From NCBI GenBank assembly GCA_900555215.1, contig USKR01000085.1:1-6160 (forward strand): a stretch of 6,160 nucleotides of DNA, written 5' to 3'. This DNA is from an uncultured Ruminococcus sp. (GTDB lineage Bacteria > Bacillota > Clostridia > Lachnospirales > Lachnospiraceae). The notes beneath the pieces were generated by a model that was not told where the DNA came from, did no database searches, and saw nothing but the letters and a program-made list of their open reading frames with translations. The position numbers and the translations under genes were made by a program. This document shows, piece by piece, positions 1 to 4,806 of this stretch; position 1 is the stretch's first letter; every line of letters begins with the position of its first letter.

Positions 1-482
1 GAGAGGATATCTTTCTTCAGATTTTCCCCCTCTGCCTTTCTCGTTTCTACAAACTGCCCGAACGCACCTTCCAGAGCCTCCTTCAGACCGTTCCACAGCT
101 CCTCCTCATCCTCACTCTGCTCCTCCATGGTAAACACCTCGGGATAGCGGGAAAGCGTAGAAACACGGACATCATTTTCCAGTCCGAACTCTTCTTCCAT
201 CTGCCGCAGATATTTCAGATACTCTGCCGCAAGAGCCGCATTATATTTTACTGAAACCTGAGCCTGCGAGATATCTTCATAGGTGATAAAAATATCTATT
301 TTGCCCCTGTTCGCATATGCCTTTAAAAGTGTCCTGATCGCCGTCTCAAAAAAGTTCAGTTTCTTCGGCATCCGGATATTCACATCGAGGTAGCGGTGAT
401 TTACGCTCTTTAATTCTACTGTAAATTTTCTGGATTCTTTCTGTATTTCACATCTGCCGAATCCGGTCATGCTCTTTATCAT
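1..482 (-). CDS. yicC: YicC/YloC family endoribonuclease, N-terminal part (3' end outside window)
   Basis: The minus-strand frame from the ATG at 480-482 opens with MIKSMTGFGR, the hallmark start of the YicC family, followed by VELKSVNHRYLDV (about residues 23-35), the second signature block. 160 codons are visible; family members are about 290 residues, so roughly 130 C-terminal residues, including the conserved C-terminal domain, lie to the left of the window. YicC proteins are known as endoribonucleases involved in RNA turnover (E. coli YicC acts on the sRNA RyhB); the cytoplasmic location follows from the absence of a signal peptide or membrane segment. The start is supported by a purine-rich AGAGG about 9 nt upstream; the internal ATG at 468-470 would remove the conserved MIKS. 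A strong promoter lies 90 bp upstream. In many Clostridia yicC heads a cluster with remA-like and gmk genes, which would be off the left edge (inference). No disruption is seen in the visible part. Confidence 0.93.
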   Translation of the reverse strand, partial: MIKSMTGFGRCEIQKESRKFTVELKSVNHRYLDVNIRMPKKLNFFETAIRTLLKAYANRGKIDIFITYEDISQAQVSVKYNAALAAEYLKYLRQMEEEFGLENDVRVSTLSRYPEVFTMEEQSEDEEELWNGLKEALEGAFGQFVETRKAEGENLKKDIL

Positions 483-509
483 GTTCTCATCCTCTGCTGT
501 TTACTTTTT

Positions 510-529
510 ATGGAAATCTGCCTTTCCAT
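510..529 (-). other. Small hairpin in the yicC 5' leader
   Basis: Arms ATGGAAA and TTTCCAT form a perfect 7-bp stem around a 6-nt loop (GGCAGA on the transcript). It lies in the predicted yicC leader, ending 27 nt before the start codon and clear of the ribosome binding site. It has no U-tract, so a terminator role is unlikely. It is A+T rich and may be incidental. Confidence 0.35.
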
Positions 530-571
530 ATACTGCACACACGCGTCTCTGTGCGATGTGCGATCTAAAGT

Positions 572-601
572 ATTATAACGCTTCCCTCTGCAAATGGTCA
601 A
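572..601 (-). promoter_or_regulatory. Sigma-A type promoter for yicC
   Basis: On the minus strand, TTGACC (596-601) is followed by an 18-nt spacer and a perfect TATAAT (572-577). Transcription would start near 565, leaving a leader of about 80 nt before the yicC ATG. Hexamer quality is high, with one mismatch in the -35 and none in the -10. Confidence 0.8.
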
Positions 602-667
602 TGCTTTCGGCACCTAATTTAAAAGCTCTTTATCAAAAATGCAGACCTTTTTTCTTTTTTCTGATTA

Positions 668-676
668 TGCTATACT
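668..676 (+). promoter_or_regulatory. Extended -10 promoter for rqcH
   Basis: TGC-TATACT (668-676) is an extended -10 element (TGn plus a one-mismatch TATAAT). The -35 region at 648-653 is only a T-run, so recognition would depend on the TGn. Transcription would start near 683. A good ribosome binding site, AAAGGAG (692-698), sits 8 nt before the rqcH ATG at 707. Confidence 0.6.
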
Positions 677-706
677 AATCCGTATGACAATAAAGGAGAA
701 TTACTT

Positions 707-2440
707 ATGGCATTTGACGGAATCGTCGTGGCAGACCTTGTCCACGAATTGAGAAAAGAACTGTTAAACGGAAGGATCGCCCGCATCGTCCAGCCTGAGC
801 CGGACGAGCTTCTGATCACCGTGAAGACACCAGAGGGACAGAAACGCCTTTTGATCTGCGCAGACGCTTCTCTCCCGCTGGTATACCTGACTGACGTAAA
901 CAAACCCGCGCCCATGTCTGCGCCAAACTTCTGCATGCTTCTCAGGAAGCATATTGGAAACGGGCGGATCACGGATATCTCGCAGCCGAAACTGGAGCGT
1001 ATCATCCGCTTTACCATCGAGCATCTGGACGAGATGGGGGATCTGTGTCGGAAACTCCTGATCGTAGAGATCATGGGAAAACACAGTAATATCATCTTCT
1101 GTACAGAAGACGGCAGGATCATCGACAGCATTAAACATGTCTCCGCGCAGATGAGCTCTGTGCGCGAGGTGCTGCCGGGACGGGAATACTTTATACCGGA
1201 TACCATGCACAAAGCAGATCCTTTGACCGTATCCCGGGAAAATTTCGCCGCGCTTCTGACGGGGAAACCCGCTCCCGTCTCAAAAGCTCTCTATACAAGC
1301 TTTACCGGGATCAGTCCTGTCACGGCAGAAGAGATCTGCTCCCTCGCAGGGCTGGATTCTTCCATCCCTGCGAGAGAATACTCCGAAGATATCCTCTTCC
1401 ATCTGTATACGCAGTTTGAGATCTATCTTTCCGCTGTAAAGGAAGCGGACTTTTCCCCTTCCATCTACTATGACGGACATGAACCAAAGGAATTTTCCGC
1501 CCTTCCGCTCACACATTTATCCGGGTATACGCGGCAGGAGTTTTCTTCCATATCCGAAGTGCTTAAGACCTACTACTCCGCCCGGAGCCGCCTCACCCGC
1601 ATCCGCCAGAAATCAGCGGACCTGCGCCATATCGTCCAGACTGCGCTGGAACGAAACCGCAAAAAATACGATCTCCAGCTCCGCCAGCTCAAAGACACGG
1701 AGGGACGGGATAAATATAAGGTCTACGGAGAACTCATCAACACCTACGGCTACAATACAGCTGAAGGGGCCAGTCAGATGGAGGCGCTAAACTACTATAC
1801 GAATGAAATGATCACGATTCCGCTGGATCCCGCAAAGACGCCCCTGGAAAATGCCCAGCGCTATTTTGCAAAATATAATAAACAGAAAAGGACCTTTGAA
1901 GCACTGTCTGAATTATGCAAAGAAACAAAGGATGACATCACTTATCTGGAATCCATCCAGACATCGCTAGACATTGCCCTTACAGAAGACGATCTCGCCG
2001 GGATCAAAGAAGAGCTTGCCGAATCCGGATATATCAAACGAAAAACAGTACGTAAAAAAGTAAAGGTCAAAAACACGCCTCTCCATTACATTTCCAGCGA
2101 CGGCTATCATATCTATGTGGGGAAAAACAATCTGCAAAACGATGAACTGACCTTTAACTTTGCTTCCGGGAATGACTGGTGGTTCCATGCGAAGCAGGCT
2201 CCCGGCTCCCATGTCATCGTCAAGACAAACGGAGAAGAACTGCCGGACCGCACTTTCGAGGAAGCCGGGCGCCTGGCGGCATATTATTCCAGCATGAGAG
2301 GCAGTGAAAAAGTCGAAATCGACTATGTGGAGAAAAAACATGTGAAAAAACCAAAGGGAGGGAAACCGGGGTTCGTGGTATATTACACCAACTACTCCCT
2401 CGTCATCGACAGCGATATCTCCGGACTGCAGGAGCTCTAA
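707..2440 (+). CDS. rqcH: RqcH: NFACT-family ribosome quality control factor (Rqc2 homologue)
   Basis: This is a complete 577-residue protein, close to the roughly 570 residues of B. subtilis RqcH; relatives are often annotated as fibronectin-binding protein. RqcH binds the obstructed 50S subunit carrying peptidyl-tRNA and recruits tRNA-Ala to add a C-terminal alanine tail that marks the stalled peptide for degradation. Domains: NFACT-N about 1-175, starting MAFDGIVVADLVHEL and containing EIMGKHSN at 121-128; a helix-hairpin-helix-like segment about 195-245; helical coiled-coil arms about 285-335 and 385-435; and a C-terminal NFACT-R domain about 458-568 with DWWFHAKQAPGSHVIVK at 490-506. Position 97-98 reads Glu-Arg, where B. 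subtilis has the Asp-Arg pair implicated in tRNA binding; the rest of the site is kept. The ATG has AAAGGAG 8 nt upstream. The gene is divergent from yicC and convergent with galE. A role in adhesion is the older annotation and is less likely as the main function. Confidence 0.95.
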   Translation: MAFDGIVVADLVHELRKELLNGRIARIVQPEPDELLITVKTPEGQKRLLICADASLPLVYLTDVNKPAPMSAPNFCMLLRKHIGNGRITDISQPKLERIIRFTIEHLDEMGDLCRKLLIVEIMGKHSNIIFCTEDGRIIDSIKHVSAQMSSVREVLPGREYFIPDTMHKADPLTVSRENFAALLTGKPAPVSKALYTSFTGISPVTAEEICSLAGLDSSIPAREYSEDILFHLYTQFEIYLSAVKEADFSPSIYYDGHEPKEFSALPLTHLSGYTRQEFSSISEVLKTYYSARSRLTRIRQKSADLRHIVQTALERNRKKYDLQLRQLKDTEGRDKYKVYGELINTYGYNTAEGASQMEALNYYTNEMITIPLDPAKTPLENAQRYFAKYNKQKRTFEALSELCKETKDDITYLESIQTSLDIALTEDDLAGIKEELAESGYIKRKTVRKKVKVKNTPLHYISSDGYHIYVGKNNLQNDELTFNFASGNDWWFHAKQAPGSHVIVKTNGEELPDRTFEEAGRLAAYYSSMRGSEKVEIDYVEKKHVKKPKGGKPGFVVYYTNYSLVIDSDISGLQEL

Positions 2441-2506
2441 ATCTGGATTTGTGTGTGAAGACGGACGGTCTGAAAACGTCCGTCTTCACATCCAAATGCA
2501 GATTTA
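2438..2506. terminator. 69-bp palindrome between convergent rqcH and galE, probable bidirectional terminator
   Basis: A nearly complete inverted repeat is centred on 2472. The innermost stem is 14 bp (2454-2467 with 2477-2490, core GTGAAGACGGACG) around a 9-nt loop, 2468-2476. Outside it come one G-T wobble, a mismatch, 5 bp (2447-2451 with 2493-2497), a G-G mismatch and 8 bp (2438-2445 with 2499-2506). The outer ends are the TAA of rqcH and the TAA of galE themselves. A long stem between convergent stop codons fits a shared terminator. There is no real U-tract on either side, only short T runs, so the exact mode of termination is uncertain. Confidence 0.72.
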
Positions 2507-3520
2507 ATCCGCATATCCGTTCGGATTCTGGCTCTGCCATCTCCAGGAGTCTTCGCACATTTCATCCAAGCCGCGTTCTGCCGTCCAGTGAAGTTCTTCT
2601 TTCGCTTTTGTGGCATCACAGTAGCATGTCGCGATATCACCTGCCCGGCGCGGCTTGATCTCATAGGGTATCTCTTTTCCGCACGCTTTGCTGAATGCTT
2701 TTACCATATCGAGTACCGAATACCCGTTTCCTGTTCCCAGGTTGTAGACAGATACGCCGGCTTTTTCTTTCAGTTTCTCCACCGCGCGCACATGTCCGAT
2801 AGCAAGGTCTACTACGTGGATATAGTCCCGGACTCCTGTTCCGTCATGGGTATCATAATCATCTCCGAATACGCCCAGGCATGGAAGTTTTCCGATCGCA
2901 ACCTGTGTGATATACGGCATCAGATTATTCGGGATTCCCTTCGGATCCTCCCCGATCAGCCCGCTTTTGTGAGCTCCAATGGGGTTGAAGTAGCGGAGCA
3001 GTACTACATTCCATTCGGGATCTGCTGTGTGCAGGTCTGTCAGGATCTGCTCCAGCATCCATTTTGTCCATCCATACGGATTCGTGCATGTGCCTTTCGG
3101 GCACTCCTCTGTGATCGGGATAAATGCCGGATCTCCATATACTGTGGCGGATGAACTGAAAATAATGTTTTTCACACCATGATTTCTCATCACATCACAG
3201 AGAGTGATCGTGCCGCCAATGTTATTCTCATAGTATTCAAGAGGTTTCCGCACGGACTCTCCCACTGCCTTAAGCCCTGCGAAATGGATCACGGATTCCA
3301 CATCCTCTTTGTCAAACACCTCGTTTAGGCCCTCTCTGTCACGGATATCTGCTTTATAAAATCTCAGATCCTTTCCTGTGATCTGCTTTACTCTTTCAAT
3401 AGCTTTTTCTGACGCGTTATACAGGTTATCAACAACTGCAACGTCATAACCCGCATTTAAAAGTTCAACACATGTATGGCTTCCGATGAATCCGGCGCCT
3501 CCGGTTACTAAGATGGACAT
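2504..3520 (-). CDS. galE: UDP-glucose/UDP-galactose 4-epimerase GalE, Cys at gate position 299
   Basis: This is a complete 338-residue protein, the same length as E. coli GalE, so positions match by number. It is an extended short-chain dehydrogenase/reductase of the cytoplasm that interconverts UDP-galactose and UDP-glucose using bound NAD (Leloir pathway and supply of sugar precursors). Visible features are the Rossmann motif [10 protein letters not shown] at 6-15, SSSATVYG at 122-129 with catalytic Ser124, and NPYGWTK with Tyr149 and Lys153. RYFNPIGAH (176-184) and [10 protein letters not shown] (231-240) are typical substrate-side blocks. Residue 299 is Cys where E. coli has Tyr; a small residue there is known to admit N-acetylated UDP-sugars. 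The start at 3520 is chosen because it begins MSILVTGG and has AAGGAGG 8 nt upstream. An upstream in-frame ATG at 3592 would add 24 residues unlike the family and lies at the predicted transcription start. It follows the interrupted nucleotidyltransferase gene on the same strand but has its own promoter. Confidence 0.97.
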   Translation of the reverse strand: MSILVTGGAGFIGSHTCVELLNAGYDVAVVDNLYNASEKAIERVKQITGKDLRFYKADIRDREGLNEVFDKEDVESVIHFAGLKAVGESVRKPLEYYENNIGGTITLCDVMRNHGVKNIIFSSSATVYGDPAFIPITEECPKGTCTNPYGWTKWMLEQILTDLHTADPEWNVVLLRYFNPIGAHKSGLIGEDPKGIPNNLMPYITQVAIGKLPCLGVFGDDYDTHDGTGVRDYIHVVDLAIGHVRAVEKLKEKAGVSVYNLGTGNGYSVLDMVKAFSKACGKEIPYEIKPRRAGDIATCYCDATKAKEELHWTAERGLDEMCEDSWRWQSQNPNGYAD

Positions 3521-3528
3521 ATTGTTTT

Positions 3529-3534
3529 CCTCCT
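3529..3534 (-). promoter_or_regulatory. galE ribosome binding site that fixes the start
   Basis: AGGAGG on the minus strand, within AAGGAGG, is separated by 8 nt from the ATG at 3518-3520. It supports the 338-residue start over the longer in-frame reading that begins at 3592. Confidence 0.85.
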
Positions 3535-3558
3535 TACCTGATTCTGTGAATCCCTGCC

Positions 3559-3592
3559 GTGCACAGCGGTCTCTTTGTTTCTTTCTGTGCAC
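3559..3592. repeat. 8-bp inverted repeat GTGCACAG/CTGTGCAC abutting the galE -10
   Basis: GTGCACAG (3559-3566) and CTGTGCAC (3585-3592) are perfect inverted copies separated by 18 bp, with centres 26 bp apart. Each contains the hexamer palindrome GTGCAC. The right copy directly touches the -10 element, so it covers the expected transcription start. This is a plausible operator for a regulator of galE. An RNA hairpin is less likely, because the arm at 3585-3592 would be only partly transcribed. Confidence 0.5.
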
Positions 3593-3601
3593 ATTATAGC
3601 A
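3593..3601 (-). promoter_or_regulatory. Extended -10 promoter for galE
   Basis: The minus strand reads TGC-TATAAT (3601 to 3593), a perfect -10 with a TGn extension. No convincing -35 hexamer lies 16-18 nt upstream. Transcription would begin near 3586, giving a leader of about 66 nt. The promoter sits in the gap after the upstream nucleotidyltransferase gene, so galE can be expressed independently. Confidence 0.68.
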
Positions 3602-3661
3602 CGGAGCTTTCGGAAATTCTTTATATTTTTAGTTCATCTTATGGTAAAAATGTTGCATGAT

Positions 3662-4588
3662 CTACTGTTCGTCCCACAGTTTCTGAGGATACAGGCCCGA
3701 ATCTTTAAGCGCCTGCACCGCTGCCACAACGACCGGCTTATCCTCTTTATATGTGACGCCGTACCATTTATCCTCTGACTCAAGCACCTTCACCGTGGCG
3801 CGTGCTTCTTCCAAAAGTTCACTCACCACTGCCGGAAGGAAATAGTCACATTACAGCGGATTCTCTTTCAGCCCTTTTTCCAGAAATGCCGGGAATCCTG
3901 CTTTGATTTCATCTAAAATGCTGTGCGTAAATCCCCACATATTCATGGACACAAGGGTATCTCCGTCAATAGCTGTCCAAGTCTGTCCGTCATCTTCGGA
4001 ATACTCGATGCCTCCGTTCCTCTTTTCGATCCGGGTGCGTTCCGTCACATTGACAAGCTCATTAGCCGCATTCAGCCCGCACACTCCTCTTGCCACATGC
4101 CCATTATCTGTCACTGTATTTTTCAGCCGGTAACCAACCATGGTGTAGCGGTATTTATCGTCGTCCTCATGAGTAGTAAGGTAATCATAGATCGTCTGAA
4201 ATGCGTGTCGTCCGTAATAATCATCCGCGTTGATAACTGCGAAAGGACCGTCAATCTCATCGATAGCGCTTAAAACCGCATGGGCGGTGCCCCACGGCTT
4301 CACACGTCCCTCCGGGATCTCAAATCCTTCCGGGATATTTGCAAGCTCCTGGAAAACATACGCCACTTCCATTACTTTTTCGATACGCCTGCCGACCGCT
4401 TCTTTAAAGTCTGCTTCATTTTCTTTTTTAATGATAAAAACTACTTTCTCAAATCCTGCGCGCTTTGCGTCATAGATCGAGAAGTCCATGATGATATGTC
4501 CTTCCTTGTCCACCGGGTCGATCTGTTTCAGACCGCCGTATCGGCTTCCCATTCCTGCCGCCATGATGACTAATACCGGTTTATTCAT
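3662..4588 (-). pseudogene. Sugar-phosphate nucleotidyltransferase-like gene interrupted by an in-frame TAA
   Basis: The minus-strand frame from the ATG at 4586-4588 starts MNKPVLVIMAAGMGSRYGG, with the nucleotide-binding GxGxR-type loop at about 10-16. It continues with KPWGTAHAV (about residue 103) and NADDYYG (about residue 120), the metal/sugar-nucleotide site of the GT-A fold nucleotidyltransferases that make NDP-sugars. After 245 residues a TAA at 3851-3853 stops translation following KENPL. The same frame then runs 62 codons without interruption from CDYFLPAVVSELL through DKWYGVTYKEDKP to a TAG at 3662-3664. That tail looks like the normal family C-terminus, giving a full size of about 308. 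The stop stands where I recall relatives having Lys (NPLKC), one base from AAA. The tail has no ATG for reinitiation. It may be a recent nonsense allele, a base-call error, or less likely a readthrough gene; the 245-residue product could retain the catalytic core. The exact sugar and nucleotide cannot be told from sequence. AGGAGG 9 nt upstream fixes the start. Confidence 0.85.
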
Positions 4589-4597
4589 TGTATGTGT

Positions 4598-4603
4598 CCT
4601 CCT
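4598..4603 (-). promoter_or_regulatory. Ribosome binding site of the nucleotidyltransferase gene
   Basis: AGGAGG on the minus strand lies 9 nt before the ATG at 4586-4588. It decides against an in-frame upstream ATG at 4693, whose extra 35 residues are unlike the family and which lies inside the promoter. Confidence 0.85.
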
Positions 4604-4664
4604 GAAATCATATATCCTTGTGGTGGACGGCCGTATATCTGCCCTTCCCCACATTTCCTGTTTC

Positions 4665-4693
4665 ATTGTATGATAAACAGCCATGTTTTTCAA
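4665..4693 (-). promoter_or_regulatory. Sigma-A promoter for the nucleotidyltransferase gene
   Basis: On the minus strand, TTGAAA (4688-4693), a 17-nt spacer and TACAAT (4665-4670) form a near-consensus promoter. Expected start is near 4658, leaving about 70 nt of leader. With no terminator visible between this gene and galE, the transcript may continue into galE. Confidence 0.8.
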
Positions 4694-4738
4694 GATGTGC
4701 GTTTTCTATTATTATTGTATAAAAAATCAAAGTTTCTC

Positions 4739-4769
4739 TTGACTGTAAACCTTGTTGACACCTTATACT
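4739..4769 (+). promoter_or_regulatory. MerR-type promoter (19-bp spacer) for the MerR-RDD gene
   Basis: TTGACT (4739-4744) and TATACT (4764-4769) are separated by 19 bp. This long spacer is characteristic of promoters that MerR regulators activate by distorting the DNA. An imperfect dyad sits in the spacer. Transcription would start near 4776, giving about 31 nt of leader before the ATG at 4807. It competes with an overlapping promoter 15 bp downstream, so which is used is unknown. Confidence 0.55.
4744..4760. promoter_or_regulatory. Imperfect dyad TGTAAAC-CTT-GTTGACA, candidate MerR operator
   Basis: The two 7-bp arms match in 6 of 7 inverted positions around CTT, centred on 4752, close to the middle of the 19-bp spacer. 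MerR operators typically lie here. The dyad is short and A+T rich, so support is moderate. It overlaps the -35 of the second promoter at 4755-4760. Confidence 0.45.
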
Positions 4770-4784
4770 CGGCACAGATAAAAT
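4755..4784 (+). promoter_or_regulatory. Alternative sigma-A promoter for the MerR-RDD gene
   Basis: A perfect TTGACA (4755-4760), an 18-nt spacer and TAAAAT (4779-4784) overlap the 19-bp-spacer promoter. By hexamer match this is the stronger of the two. Its start near 4791 would leave only about 16 nt of leader, with the ribosome binding site AAGGGGG (4793-4799) almost at the 5' end. A protein on the dyad would block it. Confidence 0.5.
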
Positions 4785-4806
4785 AATACAGCAAGGGGGT
4801 TTTACT

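Noticed and set aside
471..635. 11-bp direct repeat GCTCTTTATCA at 471-481 and 625-635
   Set aside because: One copy encodes the start of YicC and the other lies in A+T-rich spacer; the match is short and probably chance.
647..660. T-rich run upstream of rqcH as a terminator U-tract
   Set aside because: No stem of useful length precedes it on the plus strand, and no gene on that strand ends there.
670..1212. Long minus-strand open frame opposite the start of rqcH (and another at 764-1210)
   Set aside because: It lies wholly antisense to a strongly supported NFACT gene, the product is low-complexity and resembles no family, and there is no ribosome binding site or promoter.
2588..3154. 188-codon plus-strand open frame opposite galE
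   Set aside because: It is a shadow of galE codon usage; the composition is Cys/Phe/Ile-rich and unlike a real protein, and no start signals are present.
3521..3592. In-frame N-terminal extension of galE starting at 3592
   Set aside because: The extra residues are basic and unlike GalE, the ATG would be at or before the predicted transcription start, and the 3520 start has a consensus ribosome binding site.
3602..3661. Terminator between the nucleotidyltransferase gene and galE
   Set aside because: The 60-bp stretch is A+T rich but shows no hairpin followed by a T-run on the minus strand, so readthrough into galE remains possible.
3662..3850. Separate translation of the 62-codon tail by reinitiation at the TAATG after the internal stop
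   Set aside because: The ATG in TAATG is followed immediately by TGA in its frame, and the tail frame has no ATG or ribosome binding site, so independent translation is unlikely.
4589..4693. In-frame N-terminal extension of the nucleotidyltransferase starting at 4693
   Set aside because: It overlaps the -35 and -10 elements, and the family start MNKPVLVIMAAG has its own AGGAGG site.
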